In this document: one piece after another, positions 10,024 to 20,157 of the stretch
Layout: the number at the start of each line of letters is the position of its first letter
Numbering within the stretch: the stretch's first letter is position 1
NCBI GenBank assembly: GCA_905221605.1
Contig: CAJNDS010002235.1
Span: 412,343-476,342 of the forward strand
Origin: Symbiodinium natans
Taxonomy: Eukaryota > Sar > Dinophyceae > Suessiales > Symbiodiniaceae
Direction of reading: 5' to 3'
DNA length: 64,000 nt
Translations under genes and position numbers: made by a program
Notes under the pieces: model-generated
The model's database searches: none
Seen by the model: the letters and a program-made list of their open reading frames with translations, nothing else
Told to the model about the DNA's origin: nothing

Positions 10024-10250
10024 CTGTAGAACGGCTCATCGGCGAAATCTCATGCAGCGCAGAACGCAGAGGTTTTGGGGTGCAGGTTTTGCGGTGGATG
10101 CTGTTTACCTAGCAACATTTCAGTGTGCTCGAAGATGCCTAAATTCCCCCCCGCCCCCCTCCCCCCGACTAAGGTGCACTTAGGCTCGTATCCGGGCGTG
10201 AGTGGCTCTGTTTTTTGAGCCGAATTAGAGCCGAATTTACCCTAAGTTAA

Positions 10251-10342
10251 CCCCAAACCCTAAACCCTAAACCCTAAACCCTAAACCCTAAACCCTAAAC
10301 CCTAAACCCTAAACCCTAAACCCTAAACCCTAAACCCTAAAC
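10251..10342 (-). repeat. CCCTAAA array
   Basis: Thirteen units, nearly perfect. Confidence 0.95.
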
Positions 10343-10756
10343 GCGGGCTTGCGGGTTTCGGGTAGTACCGTGAAGTCTCGGTGCAAAGTAGTTGCGTGCT
10401 CCCTGCATCGGCCCCCCGTGCATGTCCTTTACCCAGATTACTGGGAGGACCCAAAACCCTAAACCCTAAACCCTAAACCCTAAACCCTAAAAAAATGTAG
10501 AACCCCCAAATAGTACCCTATACTACTATGTTGGTTCAGTCTTAGGAACCCTTATAAGGGGATCTACTTTTCTGGATCCTCCCAGGGCTCTGGGCAGTAT
10601 TCGTGCTTTATAGGAGAACTTTTGGGCATCGTGCGGGGCCTGCCGCCCCCCCCCCCCGCCCCCCACCCCCCGCCCGATCCCGCGTGAACTCTTTTTTTGG
10701 AGCGCAGGACTCTATAGGCAGCGGAAGTGTAGGTGTAGGCATTTTCTGATTTTTTT

Positions 10757-10814
10757 AAAAGGCTTTCTCGGTCGGTCCAACTGGGCATACTCCTCGAAAA
10801 TCGCCGTATTTCTC
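10757..10814 (-). CDS. Exon-like island
   Basis: Acceptor CATTTGCAG|GAG, frame EKYGDFRGVCPVGPTEKAF. A different open frame covers 10,680-10,866 and cannot be excluded. Confidence 0.45.
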
Positions 10815-10985
10815 CTGCAAATGAGCTGTTCCGGCATAACTTCGGGCCAGAAGCTCTATGCTCCACAACAATTACCCCCGGAAAGGGATATTTTAACCCT
10901 TAATTGTTGATACAGGTCCCTTTCGAAGGGTATACACCGTTTACGATGAAGCATACCCAGAACACCCTATTCCCAAACCCAAAAC

Positions 10986-11150
10986 CCTGTGTTCTGCTGA
11001 TTTGTGGCTGGACGTAGACCAGCGACACAAAGGTCAGATTCGCAACCTCGCAATGCGTGCGAATAGGCTCTATATACAGAAATTTGCCAAATGGCACAGG
11101 GTTGGTGGTCCATGTCCCTGATGCACCCACAGGGCTTGATTGTGAACGAG
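10986..11150 (-). CDS. Long exon, 54 codons
   Basis: Acceptor GTTTACAG|C, frame open throughout (SFTIKPCGCIRDMDHQPCAI within, Cys-rich), donor ACAGG|GTTTTG. 1+162+2 nt. No stop, clear protein composition, family unknown. Confidence 0.65.
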
Positions 11151-11319
11151 CTGTAAACCCCCCAAAAACCTACAAACCCTAAACCCATCCACGACGCGTC
11201 ATGAAGATCAACGGTGAGAGCTCATGAACCTCCCAAATGGGATCCCATGTCCTATACCATAATCTCGATGAAGGTATAAGCCCTAAACCCTTTAGAGGTT
11301 CATTTCGTCCCAAAGGCAC

Positions 11320-11409
11320 GCGTGGCTGCCCCTGGCGTCTTCTGGGGGCAAAGGGCTTTGGCCTGCAGGATGTCGAAGGGCAGGGTGTAGGATTGCGAGT
11401 TTAGAGGTC
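11320..11409 (-). CDS. Exon-like island
   Basis: Acceptor GGACAAG|GA, frame YTLPFDILQAKALCPQKTPG, donor C|GTGCCT beside a half copy of the GGACGAAATGAAC hairpin terminus. Confidence 0.55.
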
Positions 11410-11568
11410 CTTGTCCATGGCATGAAGCTCTAAACCCTACACCCCTAAGCTCCGAACCCTGCAGAGCCCTATGCCGTCAACCCTGCAAACCCTAAAACCC
11501 TAAACGTGAAACCCTACATCCCTAAACCCTAATCCCTAAACCCTCATCCCTAAACCAAACCCTGAACC

Positions 11569-11635
11569 CTGATTCCGAGAGAACGCAGCCTAGACTGCGA
11601 GCCCTCTTCGCCGGTGAATGAGACGCTTCCAAACC
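11569..11635 (-). CDS. Exon-like island, basic
   Basis: Acceptor GGCTGCAG|GGT, frame GLEASHSPAKRARSLGCVLS. Confidence 0.5.
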
Positions 11636-11849
11636 CTGCAGCCCGGTGTCAAGCACCAGCGAAGCAGCTCACGGGATTAAGCCTTCCGGTGGGGTTTAGG
11701 GTTCAGGGTTTTAAGGTTTAAGGCTTAAAGGGTCTTAGGGTCGAATCCCTTCCCCTTGTATTAAAACACCCCTAATATTAAAACAAGAATCTGAAACCGC
11801 AAACCCGATCCTGTACCCGTCTCTTTAAGGACTCTCCCGAGATACGGGC

Positions 11850-11876
11850 GGGGGGGGGGGGGGGGGGGGGGGGGGG
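11850..11876. repeat. Poly-G, 27 nt
   Basis: Uninterrupted G run. Similar runs at 3,227-3,249 (C), 36,359-36,376 (C), 43,991-44,006 and 54,172-54,191. Confidence 0.9.
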
Positions 11877-11897
11877 AGGGGGGTTAGAAGGAATGAC

Positions 11898-12360
11898 GAA
11901 GGTATGCAGGATGATCGGTAGTTTTGTGTGGTCTAAGGGGCATACAGAGCATCAGTTCAGAGTCTTCGAAACTCGGCTCCAGGAACATGCTGCTTGATTG
12001 CACGTGCTTGACTCGCAAAAGAACATGCAAACTGCGAAGGGGTTGCTGATGCCCATGCAGCTGCCGCTTGAGGGTTTAGGGTTTGGGTTCAGGGTTTATG
12101 GGTTTGTGCTAAAGCCGTCAACGATAAAGAGGTCCATGCGCCATGACCACGGCCATACGACAAGTTGTGATGATACTTCTATACTCAGAGAGCTCTTACC
12201 GTGATTTCTGCGTGGATCCCAGTTTTGATTTCAAGTAGAATCCTGAACTTACGAGTATTGAGCTCTCTGATTCCTTCAACCTTTCAATGTCTTGTCGTAT
12301 CCTAAACAGCTTGCGGTGGTAGTCCATAAACTCTTTGGCAGCGGCAGCCGGGCACACCAA
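11898..12360 (-). CDS. Three phase-0 exons of one gene
   Basis: Exon 12,360-12,253: acceptor AGTGTAG, 36 codons (AAAAKEFMDYHRKLFRIRQD within, coiled-coil like), perfect donor CTC|GTAAGT. Exon 12,175-12,110: 22 codons (YHHNLSYGRGHGAW within), GC donor TTA|GCACAA. Exon 12,066-about 11,898: acceptor CCTCAAG right behind a telomere-type repeat, frame RQLHGHQQPLRSLHVLLRVK and onward, open to 11,887. All joints are phase 0. Function not recognised. Confidence 0.6.
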
Positions 12361-12513
12361 CTACACTGCAAACTCTTGGATCATGTGACGCCTTCCAAAA
12401 TTTCTACCACAACTCAGCAGGACGCAAGGTTTCTATCAGGGATACCCTTCAACCGCTTACCCTAAGTGTATACTATATAGAACTATAGGATGGCTAGAGG
12501 GAATATGGTGTTC

Positions 12514-12579
12514 TGCCCTGCGTGCGGCTAGCTGAGTCAGATGGGTTCGTACAAGCAGTGTTTGCGGTCAACGACTCGA
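12514..12579 (-). CDS. Exon-like island
   Basis: Acceptor GGGCATAG, frame ESLTANTACTNPSDSASRTQ, possible GC donor. Confidence 0.5.
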
Positions 12580-12769
12580 CTATGCCCAGCACAACTTAAC
12601 ACGATGAAGTCTGACACTGCCTAGAGTATATATATACATATATATATGTATATTGGTTTATTTATCTATGTATTTATTTGTTTTATATGCATACTTGCAA
12701 ATATTCATAATATGTAATGTTTGTATGTACGTATACCAAAGCCCTCAAGAAAGGGAACTCTACCTTAAG

Positions 12770-12856
12770 TCACATGAAGACCCCTGTCACAATTTCTAGA
12801 AAGCCCCGAGTGCCTTTGGGCGCTCTGACACTGCTTGGACCCACGCGGTCGAGATA
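12770..12856 (-). CDS. Exon, possibly C-terminal
   Basis: Acceptor CTTTTCACAG|TAT, frame YLDRVGPSSVRAPKGTRGFL and onward, ending at TGA 12,770. Confidence 0.5.
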   Translation of the reverse strand, partial: YLDRVGPSSVRAPKGTRGFLEIVTGVFM

Positions 12857-12906
12857 CTGTGAAAAGGCAGCTTTCAGGATATTTATTTCCTCAGGGCCCA
12901 TGGTAC

Positions 12907-13037
12907 CACACCTATATGAAGTGGGGGTTATATTTCTGGTACCCCCAAAAGGACACCCAATGTATACACTCACCGATATTAAAAGGAACCTTATATACAC
13001 TCACCAAAAACAGAAAAATAAACCCTGCTTCAAATAA
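12907..13037. mobile_element. Element family K
   Basis: Ends TATGAAGTGGGGGTTATATT and AATAAACCCTGCTTCA form an inverted repeat; the interior is about 85 percent or more like 18,357-18,487 by eye. Confidence 0.65.
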
Positions 13038-13122
13038 AGCTGGGCCTTAAAGGGGTTCCTCTTTCGTGGCGTTAGGGGGAAAGAAGTACCCGGGCCCAGA
13101 GGCATTGAACTGCTCTTTAAAC

Positions 13123-13199
13123 AATGGCCGGCCAGAAGACCTGCGATGTGAAATCAATGCCAAGCGGAGTACCTCCAGCACTCTCATCCATGAGGCTTC
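13123..13199 (-). CDS. Exon, 25 codons
   Basis: Acceptor AGCTGTCAG|GA, frame SLMDESAGGTPLGIDFTSQV, donor ATT|GTTTAA. An earlier donor CAG|GTCTTC is possible. Confidence 0.6.
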
Positions 13200-13364
13200 C
13201 TGACAGCTTTTTAGCAACCCTAAACCCTAAACCCTAAACCCTACACCCTAGACACTACACCCTAAACCCTCAACCGTAAACCCAAAACCCTAGCCCTAAA
13301 CCCTAATCCCTAAACCCTCAACCCTAAACCCTAAAGGCCCTAAACCCCAACCCCAAAATCCCCC

Positions 13365-13470
13365 TCAACGTGAGCCTTCATTCCTTGAAGTGATGTTCGA
13401 CACATGCAGAAAAGGTAGTGGTATTTCTCAAAACTGCTCTTTGAGTCGTTTCAAAAAAGAAGACATCCAG
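13365..13470 (-). CDS. Exon-like island, two candidate frames
   Basis: LELDVFFFETTQRAVLRNTT or, after an AAAG acceptor, FEKYHYLFCMCRTSLQGMKA. Either is protein-like; the border is open. Confidence 0.4.
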
Positions 13471-13477
13471 TTCAAGC

Positions 13478-13555
13478 GGGTTTAGGGTTTAGGGTTTAGG
13501 GTTTAGGGTTTAGGGTTTAGGGTTTAGGGTTTAGGGTTTAGGGTTTAGGGTTTAG
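13478..13555 (+). repeat. TTTAGGG array
   Basis: Eleven perfect units. Confidence 0.95.
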
Positions 13556-13653
13556 TAAAACTGAGGCATTGTGCTCTTGGGAGTTGGAGGACTGACCCTA
13601 AATCATCCTAAAATCCTCAAAGCCCAGACATCAATTCGCATAACTAAGGGGCT

Positions 13654-13654
<1 letters not shown>

Positions 13655-13694
<40 letters not shown>

Positions 13695-13778
13695 GGGGGG
13701 GCCCTAAACCTAAACCCTAAACCCTAAACCCTAAACCCCCTAATCGGGGGGGGGGGGGGGGGGGGGGGGGGGCGGGGG
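13655..13778. repeat. Two G runs flanking a CCCTAAA array
   Basis: G tracts 13,655-13,701 and 13,746-13,778 enclose about five CCCTAAA units. Confidence 0.9.
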
Positions 13779-13846
13779 CAATTGCGAAGAAAGGGGAACC
13801 CTTTCAGCGTAAGAACCCCTGTTCAGAAAGCCCCATGTATTTGGTG

Positions 13847-13939
13847 CTTGGAGGTTCATGGGTCCCCCAAAAAAGGTCATGTTTATACTTGCACCTACCA
13901 TACATATAACCCTGCTTTTTCTACCCATGAACCTCCAAG
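13847..13939. mobile_element. Hairpin element family F
   Basis: CTTGGAGGTTCATGGGT pairs with ACCCATGAACCTCCAAG. Confidence 0.7.
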
Positions 13940-14034
13940 TTCACGCCATCGCAGAAACCTGGCCAGCACATCTACCCGCAGCGCGGCATTTGCCAGCATT
14001 CGAAGAAGCATGGATGGCTGCCCAAGATGGCTCG
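13940..14034. CDS. Exon-like island, strand unresolved
   Basis: Plus strand: hairpin terminus CCTCCAAG, then VHAIAETWPAHLPAARHLPA, then donor GTAGGG. Minus strand: PSWAAIHASSNAGKC is also open. Confidence 0.35.
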
Positions 14035-14240
14035 GTAGGGTTTAGGGTTTAGGGTTTGAGGTTTAGGGTTTAGGGTTTAGGGTTTAGGGCCCTTTTTCGT
14101 GTGTTTTCGGGTTACAGGGTAGGTAGCCTTCGGGCGTGTCCTCTACGATACGAGTTCGGGATGTCCCCTTCGGGGCAGTAGCCCGGCAACCATATTATAA
14201 TGAGGGCACCTTTTTTTGGGGGTGGTTATTTTATAACCCT

Positions 14241-14347
14241 AAGGGTCCATGTACCTCATTATTATATACTTGGGCCCCAAAGTCCCGATATAAGAAGTAA
14301 TTTTTCGGCCCAAGTATATAATAATGAGGTACATGGACCCTTAGGGT
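14241..14347. mobile_element. Hairpin element family A, nested
   Basis: Ends AAGGGTCCATGTACCTC pair with GAGGTACATGGACCCTT. It sits inside a family D element (14,179-14,397). MITE-like by shape; no target duplication proven. Confidence 0.7.
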
Positions 14348-14589
14348 AAGGGAACCCATAACCAAAAGAAAGGGTAGAGGGTACCAGTGGGGCTGCCAAG
14401 GCCTAGTTAGAGCTCTCTCCGTGGGTTCAGGGCTGAGGGTTTAGCTAGTTCATTATTGGGATAATATCAAACATTAACATGTTTATTCCTTATTGGGTTT
14501 AAGCACCCTAAAAAATGTAAAATGTTACCCAACTATGACAAAGTTAGGGCCTGGTCAGCCCTACACACACAAAGGTTTAGGAGCTTGGT

Positions 14590-14692
14590 AAGCCCTGCAA
14601 CCATATTATCACAAGGGCACCCTTTTTTTGGGGTGGTTCCTCTATAAGGGAACCCATAACCACAAAAAAAAGGTAAAGGGTACCACTGGGCT
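14590..14692. mobile_element. Element family D
   Basis: AACCATATTAT and GGGCACCC on the left, GGGTACCACTGGGCT on the right, as at 14,179-14,397, 40,977-41,082 and 49,601-49,682. Confidence 0.6.
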
Positions 14693-14713
14693 ACCAGGGG
14701 AGGGCTTACGTAC

Positions 14714-14773
14714 ATTGCCGAGGCAACCGAGGGGCGCCACCAGGTGCTGAGAAGAGGTCGATAAAATTTTGGC
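14714..14773 (-). CDS. Exon with GTACGT donor
   Basis: Acceptor CACAGCAG|GCC, 20 codons (AKILSTSSQHLVAPLGCLGN), donor AAT|GTACGT. Confidence 0.55.
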
Positions 14774-15180
14774 CTGCTGTGCCGTTGCACGGTTCCAGCC
14801 TCGGAAGCCTAAAGACCTGTCCCTAAACCCTACACCCTCAACCCTCGACCCCGAGACCCTAAACCCTAAATCCTAAACCCTAAACCCTAAACCCCAAACC
14901 CTCAACCCTCGACCCCGAAACCCTAAACCCAGCGGCAAGGCGGCCAGTTCCGCCGCTTTTGCTCAGCACAGACTACCGCAGTCTTGTTTGCAAGAGCGCT
15001 TGCACACGCTTGCCACACCCTTGCTTACCTCAACGAGTCGTGTCTGTAGGGCGTGGGCAAAGTTTAAGGATGTTCAGGGTGTAGGGCATAGAGTTTAGGG
15101 TTTCGGGCTCCATCAGGGCTTCGGATTTCGGCTCTAGGTTTTCGGTTTCCAATCGCTAGCACATCAATATGTTGACTCGC

Positions 15181-15251
15181 CATTGAGGCTCAGGGTACCA
15201 CTCAACAAGAACGACACACCAGCATCGTCGTTAGGTTTGCTTTGTGCGATC
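15181..15251 (-). CDS. Exon with GC donor
   Basis: Acceptor TGCGAAG|G, 23 codons (IAQSKPNDDAGVSFLLSGTL within), donor AATG|GCGAGT. Confidence 0.55.
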
Positions 15252-15424
15252 CTTCGCAACCCTTTAAGGGATACCAGGCGCCACTTCCTTACTGTTGGTT
15301 AATACGGAATGAAGGAATGAGGTACCCTATATGATCCCTTAAAGGTTATATACGGGGGGATATAAGGTACCTCATTGCCTCATTGCCTACTAACCAACAG
15401 CAAGCTTCACAGAAACAGGCTCAC

Positions 15425-15481
15425 CACGCCCACTTGAGCAGCATCCCCATTCTCACACTTGCCAGCCACAAAGCCCCTAGC
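15425..15481 (-). CDS. Exon with GTGAGC donor
   Basis: 19 codons ARGFVAGKCENGDAAQVGV after GGGGCGAG, donor GTG|GTGAGC. A telomere-type array lies just upstream. Confidence 0.6.
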
Positions 15482-15579
15482 CTCGCCCCACAGTAGGGTT
15501 TAGGGTTTAGGGTTTAGGGTTTCGGGTTTGGGGTTTGGGGTTTAGGGTTAGGGTTTAGGGTGAGCCCTTGAGATTCTTA

Positions 15580-15850
15580 GGAAAAATAGAGTGCGCTCGG
15601 GAATTTCTGGGCATGGTGAACACCGTAGCTTCTAACTATGGCCATCCAGCCACATGGGGGCTGGTCATAGCCGGGAGCCTTCTTGCAAGCGCATGGGCCT
15701 GGCCACGGCGTCCCCGACAAGTCCGGATAAATCCGGACGAACAGGAACCCTGCCTAGAGCGACCCATATGCGCCCTCAAAACACAGACCTGCACCAGAAA
15801 AAAGAGTTGCACTTCCCTTTCCTCAGAGTATGCAAGTTCGTCTACACTTG
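15580..15850 (+). CDS. Plus-strand open stretch, possible exon with membrane segment
   Basis: Open for over 85 codons. It contains TWGLVIAGSLLASAWAW, a likely membrane helix, followed by a basic and Cys-containing part. Acceptor GATTCTTAG is possible. It could be a chance open frame. Confidence 0.4.
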
Positions 15851-15928
15851 AAACCCTAAACCCTAAACCCTAAACCCTCAACCCTAAACCCGCCGCGATT
15901 CTGGCGCCAAAAATGGTCAAAAGCTGAC

Positions 15929-15995
15929 CTCGACCATGTCGTCAAGCTCACAAGAGGTGCCACCTCTGTGGGAAGGAAGGTTGGCACTCCCAGAG
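15929..15995 (-). CDS. Exon
   Basis: Acceptor GTGAACAG|C, 22 codons SGSANLPSHRGGTSCELDDM and onward, donor GAG|GTCAGC. Confidence 0.6.
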
Positions 15996-16231
15996 CTGTT
16001 CACTAGGGGTTGGGGTTTCTTGGGGTTCAGGGTTTAGGGTTTAGGGTTTAGGGTTTAGGGTTTAGGGTTTAGGGTTTAGGGTTTAGGGTTTAGGGTTTAG
16101 ATATTCAGCTGCGCCCTGTTCTGCTTCATGGGCCTTGCAAGGGAACCTACAGGCTATCCGAGGGTTGGAGCGAGTCAGTCCGTACGTTCATACACACAAA
16201 GTGAAGCGTACCCACTGGTTCAGGCACCTCT

Positions 16232-16329
16232 CCTTTTGTAAGGCTTAGGGCTTAGGGTTTAGGGCTTAGGACTTAGGGCTTAGGGCTTAGGGCTTAGGGA
16301 TTAGGGCTTAGGGTTTAGGGTTTAGGATT
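16232..16329 (+). repeat. Variant array TTAGGGC
   Basis: About 12 units. Confidence 0.9.
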
Positions 16330-16410
16330 TGTAACGGTGGACAGGTTGCTAGTTCAACCTTCTACCTGGACTAACTTACATACACTCAGAAGGGGCCTAC
16401 CTACCTTCCC

Positions 16411-16516
16411 CAAGGGTCCAGGCACCTAAATAGGGAATACTTGGCCTTAAAGGTACCTCCTATACAGGGACTTTGGGGCCCAAGTCTACAATAATGAGGT
16501 ACATGGACCCTAAGGG
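16411..16516. mobile_element. Hairpin element family A
   Basis: CAAGGGTCCAGGCACCT and AGGTACATGGACCCTAAG ends. Confidence 0.65.
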
Positions 16517-16576
16517 CTTGATGATTGGCAAGATCTTGGAGCGTATGAAGCCTGGAGGTCCCGGACGGTAAAAAAA

Positions 16577-16657
16577 GGTTTAGGGTTTAGGGTTTAGGGT
16601 TTAGGGTTTAGGGTTTAGGGTTTAGGGTTTAGGGTTTAGGGTTTAGGGTTTAGGGTT
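16577..16657 (+). repeat. TTTAGGG array
   Basis: Eleven perfect units after a short A run. Confidence 0.95.
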
Positions 16658-16942
16658 TTGCAAGCCCGTGTGCCGAATCCAATCCTCTAACCCAAGCCCT
16701 GGAGTGGAACAGGTCTCAGTTTAGGCAACTGAAGCGAACACTTAGCGACTTTACGCAAAAACTATCTGGGGAGCAAATGCGCACTCCCAATTTTCAAATT
16801 GGGATCAGAGCTCCACCCACCCCCTCCCCCCCAAGGCCTGTTGCATGTAGACATCTATATACCTTTCCGCACAATGAACAATTAGGGTTCATATAGTCCC
16901 CCTAAACCCTAAAACCTAAACCCTAAACCCTGAACCCTAAAC

Positions 16943-17038
16943 CCGAAAGCCGAAACAGAGGACCGGGCCGCTTCCGTACTTGTGTCTTCGGGCATCGCGC
17001 ACGCGCGAAACAAACTGATCCGGCGACTTGCGGACGTT
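16943..17038 (-). CDS. Exon ending on GTTTAGGG
   Basis: Acceptor CTTGCCAG|AAC, 32 codons phase 0 to 0 (NVRKSPDQFVSRVRDARRHK within), donor CGG|GTTTAGGG. Confidence 0.65.
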
Positions 17039-17567
17039 CTGGCAAGGTGTGATTTCCAGGTTTAGGGTTTAGGGTTTAGGGTTTGAGGTTTAGCGTTTGA
17101 GGTTTAGTGTTTTGGGTTTGGGGTCCACGGACCTATATACTACATACTGGGGCCAGTAAGCTTTTCCCGGATAGTGGCTTTTGGGTGCAAGTATGCACCC
17201 TAAACCTTCATCCCTCAATTGGTGCATGGACCCTTGCGGATTCACCTCAAACACCAACAGGGTGCTCCATCAGCAAAGAAAAGCCCCTTAAGTACCCCAA
17301 CAGGGTTATAGTTGGGTTAAGCCCCTTAAGCACCCCAACAGGGTCATAATTGGGTTATCGGTACAGTTATACTTGGGTTACTAGGCCCCATGAAGCTCCA
17401 AGTACTCAACCCGAGGGACCCGAGAACGTCCTTGCACTTCTGAAGATACTCAGGTCACGTGAAATGCGCACCCGAAACCCTAATTTCGGAGCACGCCATG
17501 GAAAAACGTATATACTTCTCAGGTAGAAGTAGCTATAATAGGAACCCAGAACCAAAACAGTACTGTA

Positions 17568-17688
17568 CACCTTGGGGACGAAATGAACCCTAAAATTGGG
17601 GTCATATACCCTATACTGCTATAATTCCTATTAAGGAATATGAACCATAATATAAACCCTTTTAGGGTTCATTTCGTCCCCAAGGTAG
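17568..17688. repeat. Hairpin element family N
   Basis: CCTTGGGGACGAAATGAACC pairs with GGTTCATTTCGTCCCCAAGG. A half copy lies at about 11,300-11,317. Confidence 0.75.
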
Positions 17689-17696
17689 TACTCCAA

Positions 17697-17755
17697 ACGC
17701 CCCGAAGATGAAGCTTGATCTGAATTGGGGTGCCTTTGAGGATCTTTCTTGGGGT
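17697..17755 (-). CDS. Exon-like island
   Basis: The frame KKDPQRHPNSDQASSSG lies between a CCCCAAA array and a possible GC donor. Confidence 0.4.
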
Positions 17756-17955
17756 ACCCTAAACCCCAAACCCCAAACCCCAAACCCCAAACCCCAAACC
17801 CTAAACCCCAAACCTAAACCCTAAATCCTAAACACTAAAACCTAAACCCTAAACCCTAAACTTTTACCTGGGACCCTCTTGGGTTCTACCTGCGAAGTAT
17901 TCCTGCTAAGCTGTAGGTAAACAGAGTCCCAGGTAGGGGTTCTAGGGTGCTTACT

Positions 17956-18166
17956 TTCGGGCTCCCTTTCGCACCGTGCTATAGGGTTTAGGTTTTCGGG
18001 AACGGAGACCCCAAACAAGCCCATCATTCAGGCGCCCCGTCCCCCCATTGCACATGGGTTCAGATGTAAGAGAGACTAGGTGCTTCACACAGGGTGCAGG
18101 GTTGGGGCTAAACCTGCGAAAACTCCGACCAACAAATAGGGCTTCGTCAAAGAGCATTAACAACAA
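17956..18166 (-). CDS. Open stretch with possible internal splice sites
   Basis: The frame FDEALFVGRSFRRFSPNPAP continues to about 17,956, where a GAAA|GTAAGC donor occurs. A TTTCGCAG inside suggests two exons. Confidence 0.4.
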
Positions 18167-18356
18167 ACCTCGAGCAACCCGTTAAGAGAAAAAACCTCGA
18201 GCAACCCGCTAAGAAAACAGTTTGAAATTATATGCCCCGCCCCACAAAACAGTAATAATTAACAATTGGCATAAAACACCAACAGAAAGCAAAAACAGAG
18301 AGGGACCCGTGCCAATGAATCAGGTATATCTACCAATTTACCCTAAACCCTCACAA

Positions 18357-18487
18357 AAAAAGTATATGAAGCAGGGTACATATTTCTTGTACCCCCAAAG
18401 GGACACCCAATGTATACACTCACCAATATTAAAAGGAACCTTATATTCACTCACCAAAAACAGAAATATAAACCCTACTTCATATAG
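18357..18487. mobile_element. Element family K
   Basis: Second copy, with ATATGAAGCAGGGTACATAT and TATAAACCCTACTTCATAT ends. Confidence 0.65.
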
Positions 18488-18497
18488 TCAAGGCTAT

Positions 18498-18545
18498 TGG
18501 CTGCTGAGGGTCTCGACGAGCTTGTCTTGTTGAAGGGCTTGGGGG
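18498..18545 (-). CDS. Short exon-like island
   Basis: The frame QALQQDKLVETLSSQ is helical; borders are unclear. Confidence 0.35.
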
Positions 18546-18663
18546 GTTTCGTGTGACGTACGTACCCTATGGAGGAGAGGGTTTAGTGGTTCAAGGGCCT
18601 TAAGGGGCTACAGGGCGTTTGGGGCCTTCTAGTGCAATGGACGACTGAAAGCGGCGTATATAC

Positions 18664-18765
18664 CGGGTCCGTCTGTTCAGGGTATGAAGGTCCGGCCTTC
18701 AGAAAGGTATTCAACTTCAAGAGGTGCTTCTCGTGCATGAGGCGACCGGGCGCCAGCAGCACACC
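18664..18765 (-). CDS. Exon, 34 codons
   Basis: Acceptor CTCATGCAG|GGT, frame GVLLAPGRLMHEKHLLKLNT and onward, donor CCG|GTATAT. The frame stays open to about 18,583. Confidence 0.55.
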
Positions 18766-18830
18766 CTGCATGAGCTCAGGGAGTGCTTGTGTTGCTCTGT
18801 TGGGGTTACGAAAACGGCAAGGGGAAGTAA

Positions 18831-18965
18831 ACTCTACCCAAAAAGCGCTTATGTAGTACCTTTTTGGGGTAGTATATAAGAATCCCCGAAGACTAACTCA
18901 AAAAGCGCCTATGTAGTACCTTTTTGGGATAGTATACTAGAATCCCCTAAGACGAACCCCAAAAA
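18831..18965. repeat. Tandem duplication of about 68 bp
   Basis: Two copies of CAAAAAGCGCTTATGTAGTA and following sequence; a related hairpin lies at 25,803-25,895. Confidence 0.8.
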
Positions 18966-19144
18966 AGAGAGCATTTGGGCAAGTAGAGTAGGCCCTGGTA
19001 GTTTAAGGGAGCAAGTCAAGGTCCGAGAAGAGTAGGGTTTAGGGTTTAGGGTTTAGGGTTTAGGGTTTAGGGTTTAGGGCTTAGGGCTTAGGGCTTAGGG
19101 TTTAGGGTTTAGGGTTTAGGGTTAAGTTTAGGGTTTAGGGTGCA

Positions 19145-19211
19145 GAGGCTCTCGTTCAGAACAAGCACAGTCCGCGCACCTTGTCTACCCACAAGCGGCT
19201 TGAGTGTCTTG
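19145..19211 (-). CDS. Exon with poly-C tract upstream
   Basis: Coding-strand poly-C (plus-strand G run 19,226-19,242) precedes CTTCAAG. The frame reads KTLKPLVGRQGARTVLVLNE. Confidence 0.5.
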
Positions 19212-19390
19212 CTTGAAGGCGCTTTGGGGGGGGGGGGGGGGGAGTGCAAAGGGCACGGCGAAGCCCACGAGATTCAGCTCCTCTGACCCGCCATCTCAAC
19301 TGCACAACAAGCTCAGCTAGATGCACTTTTGGATGATCTCAGGGCCTTGTAGAATCCCTTACATACTCGTACCTCTTTACATAGCATGGC

Positions 19391-19711
19391 TTGGGGTCCC
19401 AAAGCCCTGAAGCAGAGCCGTTAGTCCCTAGAGGAAGTGCAGGTTACCTTTTGGTATACGCTCAAGAGCCAGCCCTCTTATCTGACCCTTCTGCTAAAAC
19501 AAGGCTTTGCGAAGGTTTGCGAAGGCTCGGCAGGTTAGCGAGCCTTCGCGAAGCCCAGAAGCCTTTTGCCCGGAATGCTTGCGAACCCCAAAACGGTGAC
19601 TCGAAGGCATTTTCGAAAGCAAGTGGGAATTTGCGAAGCTCAACGTCCTTGCGCGAACGTTCCCGTTCTCCTAATGTCTCTGCTGAGCCCCAATGTAATG
19701 GCTATTGCCCT
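19391..19711 (+). CDS. Plus-strand open stretch rich in TTCGCGAAG
   Basis: About 107 codons (GSQSPEAEPLVPRGSAGYLL at the start, Arg/Ser-rich later). GCGAAG repeats inside make a chance frame possible; the next plus-strand exon supports a gene here. Confidence 0.35.
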
Positions 19712-19744
19712 TAAGTCTGGGTGGGTACATCTCCCCTTTTGCAG

Positions 19745-19864
19745 GATACTCCTGAGCATAAGGTTTGTAGCAGAATTTGGGAAGCCCGTCGAATCCTCCT
19801 GCAAGATTTCAGAAACTGGATTGCTTCCTTGAGTAGATTTTGTACTGGGGGCTCGTGTAGGAAG
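19745..19864 (+). CDS. Plus-strand exon, 40 codons
   Basis: Acceptor CCCCTTTTGCAG|GAT, frame DTPEHKVCSRIWEARRILLQ and onward, donor AAG|GTAATC, phase 0 to 0. Confidence 0.6.
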
Positions 19865-20019
19865 GTAATCGCAACATGGACCATCATGTCTGCGGTACAG
19901 GTAAAAGGCCTAAGTAACCCAAACCCTAAACCCTTAACCCTTAACCCTAAACCCTAAACCCTAAACCCTCAACCCTCAACCTTATTCCCACCCCAAACAT
20001 GCACCCACACCTCCGGCAG

Positions 20020-20157
20020 GTCCATCGGTGGAGCAGTCAGCTGCCAGGAGGAGCGTAGAGGCTGTGACTTGGCGACGTGCGGGTGTAGGGTTTGTTGCGA
20101 ACAGACAGGTTATGGCAGAGGCCCGTCGACCGGCCCCTGCTTTGGGACTTCCAGAAG
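20020..20157 (+). CDS. Plus-strand exon, 45 codons
   Basis: Acceptor CTCCGGCAG|GT, frame PSVEQSAARRSVEAVTWRRA and onward, donor GAAG|GTTGAC. The minus frame 19,982-20,176 is also open but less protein-like. Confidence 0.55.
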
